A DNA stretch of 64,000 nt from Formosa haliotis (GTDB lineage: Bacteria; Bacteroidota; Bacteroidia; Flavobacteriales; Flavobacteriaceae): contig NZ_BDEL01000001.1 in NCBI RefSeq assembly GCF_001685485.1, positions 434,001-498,000 of the forward strand. Reading direction: 5' to 3'. Position 1 is the first letter of the stretch. Every line of letters begins with the position of its first letter. Of this stretch, positions 27,457-36,472 are shown one piece after another. The position numbers and the translations under genes are program-made. The notes beneath the pieces were generated by a model. The model did no database searches. It saw only the letters and a program-made list of their open reading frames with translations, and was not told where the DNA came from.

Positions 27457-27933
27457 TTAATCCTTTATATCTTCAAAAATCCAAACCATTCTGTCCAAAA
27501 ACCACATTTTTGCCATGTACACTAAAATGGCTCCAAGACAAGTGAGTTTTAGGTCTAAATGCCATAACCCATAGCCTAAAATGATAACCCCAATAATTTG
27601 TAAGATTGTAAGAATTTGGATTGGTAAGTGATGATGTTTAGGCACAGGATTAGATTTACGTTCGGCCCAATATTTTTCTCCTAGAACAGATTTAGAACCC
27701 CAAGACTTAAAATGTTTTGGTTTTTTAAATAAAGTGGGATTAATTTTTAACCAAACAACAAGTAATAGAATAGGAATTACACAATACCAACCTATCCAAA
27801 CTCGCGACCAAATGGCTAAAATTATAAATGGTAAGGTAGCAAATCGTGTCCAAATAGACCAAGGATTTGCGTGTTTCATCCATGTATCACCATCCAGATT
27901 AAAAGATTTTGCAATTTGTTTTTCGATTGACAT
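27457..27933 (-). CDS. DUF6653 family membrane protein
   Basis: Function unknown. The 158-residue protein matches DUF6653 from memory: the N-terminal SFNLDGDTWMKHANPWSIW segment, two helices (FATLPFIILAIWSRVWIGWY, CVIPILLLVVWLKINPTLF), a conserved cytoplasmic part (SWGSKSVLGEKYWAERK), and two more helices before MWFLDRMVWIFEDI. It sits alone between the FKBP lipoprotein gene and a divergent transporter gene. Confidence 0.75.
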   Translation of the reverse strand: MSIEKQIAKSFNLDGDTWMKHANPWSIWTRFATLPFIILAIWSRVWIGWYCVIPILLLVVWLKINPTLFKKPKHFKSWGSKSVLGEKYWAERKSNPVPKHHHLPIQILTILQIIGVIILGYGLWHLDLKLTCLGAILVYMAKMWFLDRMVWIFEDIKD

Positions 27934-28087
27934 TCTATTTTGGTTTGAGCAAGATAAAATTACAAAAACTAATTTTTAAGCGGTGATAAAATGTAGGATA
28001 TGTATCAAGGAATGGTTGTAATCATCCTTTCAAATAAAATTAAAAATTTATTCACATAAAACAAAAGCTTAACATTTTCTAAAAAAC

Positions 28088-28095
28088 TATATTTG
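28088..28095 (+). promoter_or_regulatory. -7 box placed for a nearly leaderless mRNA
   Basis: TATATTTG is a full match to TAnnTTTG and ends only 5 bases before the ATG at 28101. Transcription would start at or next to the start codon. Confidence 0.5.
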
Positions 28096-28100
28096 CCGCC

Positions 28101-29000
28101 ATGTGGATGTATTTGGGCCTGCTATCGGCTTTATTTTTAGGATTACATAATTTATGTAAAAAACATGCGGTACAAGGAAATGAAGTTTTTCCGGTACTTT
28201 TAGGAACCATTTCTTCGGGATTTTTGTTGTTACTTCCCTTTTATTTAGGCTCTCATTTTGCGCCAGAATATACCAAATCTTTAGGCTTTTTTGTTGAAGG
28301 TATTCCGTGGCAAAAACACGGTTTTATTTTTATAAAATCTGCAATTATGGCTGCTTCTTGGGTATTAGCTTATCAGGCATTAAAGCATTTACCTATTACC
28401 ATTGTTACGCCTATTAGGTCTGCTGGACCATTTTTTACATTTATAGGAGCCATTTTTATTTATCAAGAACGTCCAAATGCTTTACAGTGGATTGGTTTCT
28501 TTTTAATTATTGGATCTGTGATTTTATATTCAAAAATAGGAAAAAAAGAAGGCATACATTTTAAACGAAACAAATGGATTTTTGCCATAGTTGCAGCCAC
28601 CTTTTTAGGGGCTTCAAGTGGTTTATACGATAAGTTTTTAATTCAGAATTTAGAATTGAATCCCCAAACGCTTCAATTCTGGTTTTGTTGGTATACCGTA
28701 CTAATTTTACTTGTTATTCTTGCTATTACTTGGTTTCCTAAGGCCGAAAAGAGACGGGCGTTTACATGGCGTTGGTCTATTCCGGCTGTTGGTATTTTAT
28801 TACAGACCGCCGATTACTTTTACTTTAGAGCTTTGCAAGATCCGGAAGCTTTGATAATGATACTTTCTGCTATAAAACGGAGCCAGATTATAATTGCCGT
28901 AGTTATTGGTGGACTTATTTTTAAAGAACAAAATAAACGAAAAAAATTAGTGCCTCTAGCGGGAATTATGTTGGGTGTGTTTTTAATTTTGTATTCCTAA
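28101..29000 (+). CDS. EamA/DMT family transporter
   Basis: Inner-membrane protein of 299 residues with ten predicted helices in two EamA repeats, of the drug/metabolite transporter superfamily. Signs are FIKSAIMAASWVLAYQALKH, PIRSAGPFFTFIGAIFIYQE at the end of the first half, and GGLIFKEQNKRKKLVPLAGI near the end of the second. The substrate cannot be assigned. It is a single gene that converges on a membrane hydrolase gene 65 bases away, with only a weak AT-rich stem between them. Confidence 0.85.
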   Translation: MWMYLGLLSALFLGLHNLCKKHAVQGNEVFPVLLGTISSGFLLLLPFYLGSHFAPEYTKSLGFFVEGIPWQKHGFIFIKSAIMAASWVLAYQALKHLPITIVTPIRSAGPFFTFIGAIFIYQERPNALQWIGFFLIIGSVILYSKIGKKEGIHFKRNKWIFAIVAATFLGASSGLYDKFLIQNLELNPQTLQFWFCWYTVLILLVILAITWFPKAEKRRAFTWRWSIPAVGILLQTADYFYFRALQDPEALIMILSAIKRSQIIIAVVIGGLIFKEQNKRKKLVPLAGIMLGVFLILYS

Positions 29001-29064
29001 ATCGTATGATAATTGTATAATTTGATTGATTTTACAATTGAATTTGTACACCATTCAAATACAA

Positions 29065-30063
29065 CTAATTCCCTTTTATCCGCTCCCAAAGATCCCGCAT
29101 GAGGCGTTTAGCATCAACCGCTTCTTTGGGCAATTCTTTAAATGATATTTCGCCATTTCCATCCTTCATAATTTCATACTGAAATACAAAATTTTGGGCA
29201 TTTGGTTGCATGCTTAAGGTCCCGAAACGAAGATCGTTAAAATATAAATCGTCCTCTTTTTGTGAAATGGTGTACCAACCTTTTGAAATATGAATCATAC
29301 GCTTCATTTTTTCGTTAGCTTTTAATTCGGCTATCAATTCATGTTGCTTAGGATACCTGGTAAATGAGATGGGTTGCGTATCGAAAAAAGAATAATTCCC
29401 TACCAAATAGGCATCTTTAGTATCTACATTCGCTGTCCATAAAATTGTGTTTAAAGGTGCTGGTCGTGTATCTAAATCGGAATACGCGATATTTTGATAC
29501 TTTAATGCAGCCTCAAATTTCGTAAAGGCTATTCCTTTTAAAATTAAACTCAACACCAAATACGAAGAACTTAAAATAAGTCCGATATTATTATACTTCC
29601 GGCGTTTTCGAGAGCTTCGGTTCTGAAACATCGCCAAAATTAAAAACACCAAAAACGGCAGCGTATAAAGCGGATCGATGACAAAAATATTTTTGTAAGC
29701 CAATCTTAAATCTAACGGCCAAAGTAATTGCGTGCCCCAAGTGGTGTGCGCATCTAATAGCGGATGGGTAATAAATGCCAAAAAAAATAACCAAGACCAA
29801 TCTTTAATATTTTTATAAGACTCGTACCGTGTAACAATCCAAGCGCAGACGGGTGCAAATACTACAGAAAACACTATGGAATGCGTGAATCCTCTATGGA
29901 TTTCGAGAGCAGTAACCGTGTCGGTAACATGAGAGGCCAATACATCTAAATCTGGAATAGTACCAGCAATAGCACCGTAAAGCATGGCTTTATTACCAAT
30001 TTTCCGGCCTAAAATAGCCTCGCCAACAGCGGCTCCTAAAACGATTTGTGTGAGTGAATCCAT
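29065..30063 (-). CDS. YdjM/DUF457-type membrane-bound metal-dependent hydrolase
   Basis: The family, sometimes called LexA-binding inner-membrane hydrolase, has several membrane helices and a His/Asp-rich metal site. Here MDSLTQIVLGAAVGEAILGR, IPDLDVLASH, HRGFTHSIVFS and ITHPLLDAHTTWGTQLLWP carry the conserved residues. The C-terminal part of about 150 residues is a soluble extension found in Bacteroidota members. I use the ATG at 30063; a TTG four codons upstream is weaker. The biochemical activity of the family is not settled. Confidence 0.85.
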   Translation of the reverse strand: MDSLTQIVLGAAVGEAILGRKIGNKAMLYGAIAGTIPDLDVLASHVTDTVTALEIHRGFTHSIVFSVVFAPVCAWIVTRYESYKNIKDWSWLFFLAFITHPLLDAHTTWGTQLLWPLDLRLAYKNIFVIDPLYTLPFLVFLILAMFQNRSSRKRRKYNNIGLILSSSYLVLSLILKGIAFTKFEAALKYQNIAYSDLDTRPAPLNTILWTANVDTKDAYLVGNYSFFDTQPISFTRYPKQHELIAELKANEKMKRMIHISKGWYTISQKEDDLYFNDLRFGTLSMQPNAQNFVFQYEIMKDGNGEISFKELPKEAVDAKRLMRDLWERIKGN

Positions 30064-30124
30064 ATGTGTATACAAACATAATAGATGTTTTGCATATCAC
30101 CTCAAGGAATTCAATGAAAACAGC

Positions 30125-30919
30125 TTACATATGCGCTTCAAACCAAAAGTCGATGCCCTGAGGTGCTTTTTCCGAATCTCCACCTGGTCTTTGTCCGCCA
30201 CCACGAGACCCTTCTCTTCCACCTCCTCGACCTCCAGGGCCGCCACCTTGTGGTCTATTACCTCCTCCAGGTCGCATATCGCTTTCCATACCTTCTGGAC
30301 GATCTTCCTTAGCCGATTTATCTGGTTTAGCTGTTTGTACACCAATCAGTAATTTAGAAAGGTCATTTTTAGCTTTAGCTTTAATTTTTTCTTTCGGAAT
30401 TGTAAGCTTATAAGTTAATAGATTATCGTTTTCATTGTAAGCATATTGCGCAGAAACTCCTATACTGTTTAGCAGTACATTAAATTGTTGTTTGGAATCG
30501 TGAAACTGAAATAATGCCTCTTCCGGAAAATCTTGGGTTACCAAAGTATTTATATCAGATTTTACTTGATTCATTTCAGCCTCTGATTGAAACTGATCTT
30601 CCCTGCTAGCTCCTCGCTCACCCTCCATTCTCATGGGCATTCTAATCGGTGCTATGGGGTAGATTATTGCAACATCTTCTTTCTCTTTTCCCTTTAAATC
30701 GAACCAAATGGTTACGCCTCGGCGCAGCATAGACATTATGGTTTTAGTGTCTTTAGAGCTTAATTGTATGATAATATTAGCATTATTTTGTGTGACTTTA
30801 TAATCGACAAGTTCGTGAGAACCAGAAATGGTATCTGTTTTTGTTAGACCATTTTCGGTATGGGCTGCTACAGAAAAGGTATAAAAACCTAGGACAAATA
30901 AGCATATAAGCGATTTCAT
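30125..30919 (-). CDS. Exported protein with Gly/Arg-rich tail, function unknown
   Basis: Not recognised. The 264 residues begin with a signal peptide (CLFVLGFYTFSVAAH). Residues about 30-200 look globular and mixed alpha/beta (VDYKVTQNNANIIIQLSSKD, VTIWFDLKGKEKEDVAIIYP). Residues about 205-255 are low-complexity Gly-Arg-Pro repeats, such as RPQGGGPGGRGGGREGSRGG, and the last segment is GIDFWFEAHM. The GC content rises over the tail because of the glycine codons. It lies just upstream of the YdjM-like gene on the same strand. Confidence 0.7.
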   Translation of the reverse strand: MKSLICLFVLGFYTFSVAAHTENGLTKTDTISGSHELVDYKVTQNNANIIIQLSSKDTKTIMSMLRRGVTIWFDLKGKEKEDVAIIYPIAPIRMPMRMEGERGASREDQFQSEAEMNQVKSDINTLVTQDFPEEALFQFHDSKQQFNVLLNSIGVSAQYAYNENDNLLTYKLTIPKEKIKAKAKNDLSKLLIGVQTAKPDKSAKEDRPEGMESDMRPGGGNRPQGGGPGGRGGGREGSRGGGQRPGGDSEKAPQGIDFWFEAHM

Positions 30920-31065
30920 AGTATTAAAATTTAAGATTGAAAAGTATAAAAGTATAGGGATTCCTGCGTGTGTTAAAATACAATAGACAAACCTTGTAAA
31001 TCTACCTACGAATGTGGTGAATGTAATGATGAAACTCTACTTAAATACGACCTTTTAGAAACATA

Positions 31066-31803
31066 TTAATGTAATTCTTTCTCTAAACTGTTAATGAGTA
31101 ATTTTGTTTTACCACGTAATTCCTTGGCATTTTCTAGCTGAATTCTTGTTTGAAGCAACCGATCTATTAAACTATTTTGATAATCTCTATCCGCTAAAAG
31201 TGCACCGTAATTAGATGTTTTTCCATAGGTTTTTATTTGTGAGAATTGTGCAGGTAACTTATCAATTAAAGAAATATGCGATTCTAAAACTGGCTTTAAT
31301 TTGTGCTCTATAATCAATTTAATCTTTTCATCTTGTTCTTTAAATTTTTCAATCTTATTAGGAAACATTATAATAAGATCTTTTAAACTCGCATTTTCCA
31401 TAAACTCGAATTTATTCGTATTTACTATAGAATTTATAACACCGTCTAACAGACTTACCTTCTTATCTGCCAGATTAATAATCGTGTCTTTTGCCCCAAC
31501 GGTAAGAGTTTTTGGGTCTTGGCCAACATATTTTAATGTGCTTTCTAAATAGGAAATGGTTTGTGGATATTCGTCGATTACACCACACAAAATACCATAA
31601 TTTGTATGTAATTCTTCGTTTAAATTCGCATATATTTTATGCTCGGAAATGCTATTTTTTCTTATGTCATTTAATTCGTTAATTTTCCAGGCAATAGAAA
31701 TACCAATAACTATAAGTACAATTTCTCCTAAGGCATAAATGAGATAAGATTTTATTTTTCCAGAGGCCACTAATTGCTGTCTTAACTTTCGGAATAATTT
31801 CAT
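31066..31803 (-). CDS. DUF6090 family membrane protein
   Basis: Function unknown. The start, MKLFRKLRQQLVASGKIKSY, followed by the single helix LIYALGEIVLIVIGISIAWKI and NELND, is diagnostic of the DUF6090 proteins abundant in Flavobacteriia. The remaining roughly 200 residues form a helical extracytoplasmic domain. It precedes, on its strand, the unknown Gly/Arg-rich protein gene and follows a LytTR regulator gene, but gaps of about 145 bases on both sides suggest separate transcription. Confidence 0.82.
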   Translation of the reverse strand: MKLFRKLRQQLVASGKIKSYLIYALGEIVLIVIGISIAWKINELNDIRKNSISEHKIYANLNEELHTNYGILCGVIDEYPQTISYLESTLKYVGQDPKTLTVGAKDTIINLADKKVSLLDGVINSIVNTNKFEFMENASLKDLIIMFPNKIEKFKEQDEKIKLIIEHKLKPVLESHISLIDKLPAQFSQIKTYGKTSNYGALLADRDYQNSLIDRLLQTRIQLENAKELRGKTKLLINSLEKELH

Positions 31804-31949
31804 ATTCTAAATTTTTAATCTTGTTAATTTTAAATATGAATGAAATGTAAGGCTCTTTAAATTAGATAAGAAAATAGATATACCAAACCGGTTATCCTAT
31901 CTACAATTACACAGATTATAAGGATTCGAATTGAAGAAAATTATGAGAA

Positions 31950-32687
31950 TTACAAAGAATTAGAATTGATAAACTCCAAAAATTTGGGCTTATATTGTTC
32001 GGAAACCGTGATGCGCTGATTGTTGATAATAATTTGGCTACGCTCTACCACATCTATATTTTTTAACGACACAATAAAAGAGCGATGCACACGCATAAAA
32101 TCTGATTTTGGTAATTCTTCCTCTAAAGATTTTAAACTCATTAGGGTTAAAATGGCTTTGGGGTTGTCCTTTAACCAAATTTTTATATAATCTTTTAAGC
32201 CTTCAAAATACAAGACATCGGCTAATTTTATACGTACTTGTTTATACTCCGATTTTACAAAAAGAAATTCCTTTTCTTCCGAAACAGCAGCTGCAGCCTC
32301 CGTTTTGCTTCCTTTTACCATCTCGAACCAAGTTCGCGCTTTATTGGCGGCGGTTAAAAATTCGGCATAATCAAAAGGTTTTAATAAATAGTCTAAAGCT
32401 TCTACCTTAAAACCTTCTAACGCATAGTGATCGAAGGCTGTTGTAAAAATTACTCGGGTACTTTTGGGCAACATTTTAGAAAATTCTAAACCCGATAAAT
32501 CTGGCATTTGTATATCTAAAAATAGCAGATCTACCGTCTCTGTTTGCAGAAACTCCATAGCCTCAATCGCACTACTACACTTTTTTTGAAGTGCTAAAAA
32601 GGGTGTTTTTTCAACATAACTTTCTACCAAATTTAGAGCCATGGGCTCGTCGTCAACTATAACACAACTCAGTTTTAAAGATTCCAT
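31950..32687 (-). CDS. LytTR-type response regulator
   Basis: Cytoplasmic transcription factor of 245 residues. A receiver domain (about 8-125) has acidic Asp12/Asp13, phospho-acceptor Asp58 in LLFLDIQMPDLSG, and Lys102 in LLKPFDY. A LytTR DNA-binding domain covers about 145-240 (FVKSEYKQVRIKLADVLYFE, FMRVHRSFIVSLKNIDVVER). It follows its kinase gene by 5 bases. The target genes are not known; these systems often control envelope or uptake genes. Confidence 0.92.
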   Translation of the reverse strand: MESLKLSCVIVDDEPMALNLVESYVEKTPFLALQKKCSSAIEAMEFLQTETVDLLFLDIQMPDLSGLEFSKMLPKSTRVIFTTAFDHYALEGFKVEALDYLLKPFDYAEFLTAANKARTWFEMVKGSKTEAAAAVSEEKEFLFVKSEYKQVRIKLADVLYFEGLKDYIKIWLKDNPKAILTLMSLKSLEEELPKSDFMRVHRSFIVSLKNIDVVERSQIIINNQRITVSEQYKPKFLEFINSNSL

Positions 32688-32692
32688 AAGGC

Positions 32693-33724
32693 TTAAGTTT
32701 CTATTTGTAAATCTACTAAAAATCGGCCATCTAAAACCTCGGTTTTAAAGGTATGCTTGTTAGGGTATAATAAATTCAAGCGTTTTTTTAGGTTTTGTAA
32801 GCCAATACCAGAGCCACTTTTATCATCGGTTTGCTTTGGGAAATTGGCATTTTCTATATGAAAACATACTTTATTTCCTTCGGTAGTCATTGCAATGTAA
32901 ATGTTACTTTCTTTATGTGCCGAGACCCCGTGTTTAAAGGCATTTTCTATTAATGAAATAAATAATAAAGGGGCTACTTTAAGGGGTGAAATGTCTGAAG
33001 GAAACTTGGAAACCACCTGAGTTTTATCGGAAATACGCAGTTTCATAAGTTCTAAATACTTTTTCATAAAATCGATTTCTTTAGATAAAGGCACCTCTTC
33101 AATATTGGTTTCGTACAACAAATACCGCATCAATTTACTTAAACTGTGAATGGTCGATTTGGCTTGTTCTGGCGAAATATCGACCAAAGAATAAATGTTG
33201 TTTAACGAATTAAAAAAGAAATGCGGCTGTAACTGATAGCGTAAATGTTGTAATTCGGAATGCAGTTTTACATTTGCGGCTTCTCTACGCTCGGTTTCGG
33301 TAGTTTGCCAGCGTTTTGTAGTTTTTAACGCAATAGAAAATAATAACGGAACCACGTACGATAGCATTTGCATATAAACAAACATTTCGAATGGTGGTTT
33401 CTCGTTAGCTTTTCTAGGATCATTTTTCATTAAATCCTCGAAAAAATGAATTTCAATTTGTTCTCTTAAATATAAAAACAACGCAATAAGTCCGAGGTTT
33501 ATAGAGATGAATACAAATGTCTTTTTTGTAAACAAATAGCGATCAATAAGAATTAAATAATTGATATAGAAAATTATAGCATAAAACCCTATCGGAATCC
33601 AAAAATGTGCGATAATACGATTTAGGTCCTGCTCTTGCCCGTACGATAAAAAATAAGGCATGCTAAATAACACCAACCATACCAATATATGCGAAGCAAT
33701 TACTATATATTTATTCTTGTGCAT
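32693..33724 (-). CDS. LytS-type sensor histidine kinase
   Basis: Inner-membrane kinase of 343 residues with four membrane helices in the first 135 residues and little outside the membrane, so it probably senses something within or near the membrane. The His_kinase domain begins LHSELQHLRYQLQPHFFFNS, with phospho-acceptor His168, and the ATPase domain has LIENAFKHGV and GSGIGLQNLKKRL. It is the first gene of the pair with the LytTR regulator. Confidence 0.92.
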   Translation of the reverse strand: MHKNKYIVIASHILVWLVLFSMPYFLSYGQEQDLNRIIAHFWIPIGFYAIIFYINYLILIDRYLFTKKTFVFISINLGLIALFLYLREQIEIHFFEDLMKNDPRKANEKPPFEMFVYMQMLSYVVPLLFSIALKTTKRWQTTETERREAANVKLHSELQHLRYQLQPHFFFNSLNNIYSLVDISPEQAKSTIHSLSKLMRYLLYETNIEEVPLSKEIDFMKKYLELMKLRISDKTQVVSKFPSDISPLKVAPLLFISLIENAFKHGVSAHKESNIYIAMTTEGNKVCFHIENANFPKQTDDKSGSGIGLQNLKKRLNLLYPNKHTFKTEVLDGRFLVDLQIET

Positions 33725-34318
33725 TTCATTGTTGTTTTAAATTTTACCATAAATAGTTATATCACATTTAGTGAGTATCAATTATAGAATTATGGATTTA
33801 GTCTGTCTAAATCTTAAAAACCAACCAGCTAAACCTCGATTGCATTTGTAAATGTTAAACTTTAAATGGCTACCACAAATGTAAAAACAATACTTTTCTT
33901 TTCTTTACAAAATAGATGATTAGATGTGTTTACTATATGAATCTAAAGATTTTATAGATGGCTTTATTTCTAAAAATTAATTTCAATAGTAATGCTTTAT
34001 AGAAACGATTCAAAAACCATACTTCCCAAAAAAGACCTCATTCTATAAAGTAAGATTTGTTTTTAACTCATATTCAATAATACAATAACATATACAAAAC
34101 AGCTAGTTTACCTTTACTTTCAATACATGGGTCATAATTTATAGGATTTGAATTTTGATTTATATAGAGTTCTTCTAAGTATAGATATTTTTAACACATA
34201 GATTCATTTTAAGGAGATTAAATCTTGATTAAATACTAAAACTACTATTTTAAGTAAGAATCAGGCTTTAATTATGCCTTAGGAATCTTTATTTATTTAA
34301 ATCAAATACTAACTAATT
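33725..34318. other. Divergent intergenic region without recognised genes
   Basis: About 590 bp of very AT-rich DNA between the LytS kinase gene and the beta-helix protein gene. It must hold promoters for both directions, but I see no clear -7/-33 pair, inverted repeat or small gene. Confidence 0.4.
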
Positions 34319-36391
34319 ATGACTTATTTAAAAAAACTAAAATGGTTAACCACATTAATGGTGGTTTTAATGTCTTACTATTCTAAAGGTTATTCCCAAA
34401 CACAAGTAGTAGTTAACTCCTTATCAGAGTTTCATTCTGTTGTACAAAACAGTGATCAAGAAATAATTCTAGCACCTGGCGATTATGAATTAGATGATTT
34501 ACCAAGTGATTCAAGAGTAATTAATTGTTCAGGTTCTAACAATACTATTGATATGACAGGAGTACGAATTAAGACTTTAGTTGGCTCTATTAGAGAAAGC
34601 TACTTTATTATATCTGGAAATGATAATATCGTTAAAAATGGAGCAATTGAAGATTATTATTCTAGTGGTCTTACAGAAGTTACAGACTATAGTGCTTATA
34701 ATAACGACCCTGCGCTTGCATATGGATTAAAAGGAGCAGCAGTTATGCGTATTTCTGGAAATAACAATCAGTTACTAGATTTTGAATTAATTATTAGAGG
34801 TTCTTACCCTTACGGTTATGGAAGTATTTATGGAATAGGATCAGACCGCACATTTAACCATAGTAAACGTTGTGGTATAGTGATTAATGGTCTTGAGGGT
34901 GGTGGAAATGGAAACACTTTAGATGGTATAACCATGTATCATTATGCTTTTGGGCATGGTATTTTTATACAAAATGGAGCAGGTAACAATCTAATTAAAA
35001 ACTGTTATGTTGAAGGAAGAATGAGACCTAGTGCAGATCTTTATAATGACACTGAAACATACGATTATCCGTACCGTAGCAATTATGAAATTGCTGCACC
35101 GGGTACTCCTTTTGCAATGCCTTTTGAGTCTCCTATTCCAATTCCTATGGATGTTATGTACCCACTTTCTGAGGATGGTATCCGTTCCTATGGTGGTACC
35201 GGCGCTGTAACTGTAGAAAACTGTACAGTAAAAAATATGCGAGGGGGTGTTCGTACCTATTTAGCCTCTAGTGCTACAGTAACAAACTGTACCTCTATAG
35301 GCAATGGTTTAACTAATTTTAATGTTAATAGTGGAGGTCAAGTTAGTGAATCAACAGGAGATTTTACTTATGCTCCTATAATGGACGTTCCATTAGATCG
35401 TTCAGGTCAAAATATAGAATTGACTATTATGCCATCACCTGATGCTATAGGTCCACACAATATTGCAGATATTGATGGAAATAATCATAAAATTACTTTT
35501 CATCGTACAGAAGGGCCTTTAGATAGTGATGAAGAACGCGCAATTGTAATAACAGGAAATAATTCCACTATTGTAAACGAAACGGAATACAAAATTATCC
35601 TTGAATCCACTGCAAGTGGAAATACCATTATAAGCTGTGGTGGTGGTGAAATTATAGATAATGGTTCTCTAAACACTATTACTGAAAGTGAAAATTGTAA
35701 ACTTCCTGTTAACCTAGCAACTAAGTATGGGACAGCAACCCAATCTACAGATTATGAAAGTCATGGTTCTGCGTCAAATGCCATTGATGGGAACACAAAT
35801 AGTACTTGGGGTGGTCGTTCACTATCTCATACCAGTGGTAACGCAACACTAGATCCAGAACCTTGGTGGCAAGTAGATTTAAGTGCGAATTACCAAATAG
35901 AAACCATAAAAATATATAATAGAACAGATTGCTGTTCAGATAGACTTAATAATTTTACAGTAGAAGTAATTGATTCAAATGGTGCCGTAGCTTTTAGTCA
36001 ATTTTATGAAACAGCACCAAGTAATGCTTTTACCATAACTACAGGAGATGCTATTGGAGGTATTGTAAAAATATCTAAAACAACTTCTGATGCTTTAGCA
36101 TTAGCCGAAGTCGAAATTTTTGGTGAAGATGCTGAAGTTACCTTATCGGACAAGACATTTGAACTCAGTCAAATCAAACTATACCCAAACCCAGCCAACG
36201 ATATACTTAACATAGCAAATGCAAAAGGAGAAATGGTGTCAGTTTATAGTATTCTTGGTAAACAGGTTTTAACAACAAAACTAGAACACGCCAATGAAAC
36301 TATAGATATTAGTGGTTTAAATACAGGTATATATTTTGCTGAATTTAAGATTGGAACAACTAGAAAAATAATAAAACTAATTAAAAAATAA
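34319..36391 (+). CDS. Secreted right-handed beta-helix protein with F-type lectin domain and T9SS tail
   Basis: A 690-residue multidomain exoprotein. A signal peptide ends near YSKGYSQ. Residues about 28-455 form a parallel beta-helix of the kind seen in polysaccharide lyases (repeating NTIDMTGV, NNQLLDFELIIRG, GNTLDGITMYHYAFGHGI, VTVENCTVKNMRGGVR). Residues about 463-602 are a fucolectin-type (CBM47) domain with His504 and the fucose-binding signature RTDCCSDR (535-542). Residues 619-690 are a type A T9SS sorting domain (LYPNPANDILNI). It probably cleaves or binds fucose-containing glycans outside the cell. The catalytic residues are not assigned. A fucosidase gene follows. Confidence 0.85.
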   Translation: MTYLKKLKWLTTLMVVLMSYYSKGYSQTQVVVNSLSEFHSVVQNSDQEIILAPGDYELDDLPSDSRVINCSGSNNTIDMTGVRIKTLVGSIRESYFIISGNDNIVKNGAIEDYYSSGLTEVTDYSAYNNDPALAYGLKGAAVMRISGNNNQLLDFELIIRGSYPYGYGSIYGIGSDRTFNHSKRCGIVINGLEGGGNGNTLDGITMYHYAFGHGIFIQNGAGNNLIKNCYVEGRMRPSADLYNDTETYDYPYRSNYEIAAPGTPFAMPFESPIPIPMDVMYPLSEDGIRSYGGTGAVTVENCTVKNMRGGVRTYLASSATVTNCTSIGNGLTNFNVNSGGQVSESTGDFTYAPIMDVPLDRSGQNIELTIMPSPDAIGPHNIADIDGNNHKITFHRTEGPLDSDEERAIVITGNNSTIVNETEYKIILESTASGNTIISCGGGEIIDNGSLNTITESENCKLPVNLATKYGTATQSTDYESHGSASNAIDGNTNSTWGGRSLSHTSGNATLDPEPWWQVDLSANYQIETIKIYNRTDCCSDRLNNFTVEVIDSNGAVAFSQFYETAPSNAFTITTGDAIGGIVKISKTTSDALALAEVEIFGEDAEVTLSDKTFELSQIKLYPNPANDILNIANAKGEMVSVYSILGKQVLTTKLEHANETIDISGLNTGIYFAEFKIGTTRKIIKLIKK

Positions 36392-36429
36392 CCCTAATAA
36401 TAATAATAATAATTTCTAGAAAACTAGAA
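36392..36429. repeat. TAA microsatellite and short palindrome
   Basis: About seven TAA units (near 36394-36413) are followed by the palindrome TTCTAG-aaaa-CTAGAA (36414-36429). Both lie in the 81-bp spacer between the beta-helix protein gene and the fucosidase gene. Confidence 0.5.
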
Positions 36430-36472
36430 CATTCGACATAAAATCGAATCTAGTATCATAAAAAATAAACCT

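Noticed and set aside
36392..36413. CRISPR-like short repeats
   Set aside because: The units are three bases long with no spacers; this is a microsatellite. No CRISPR array is present in the window.
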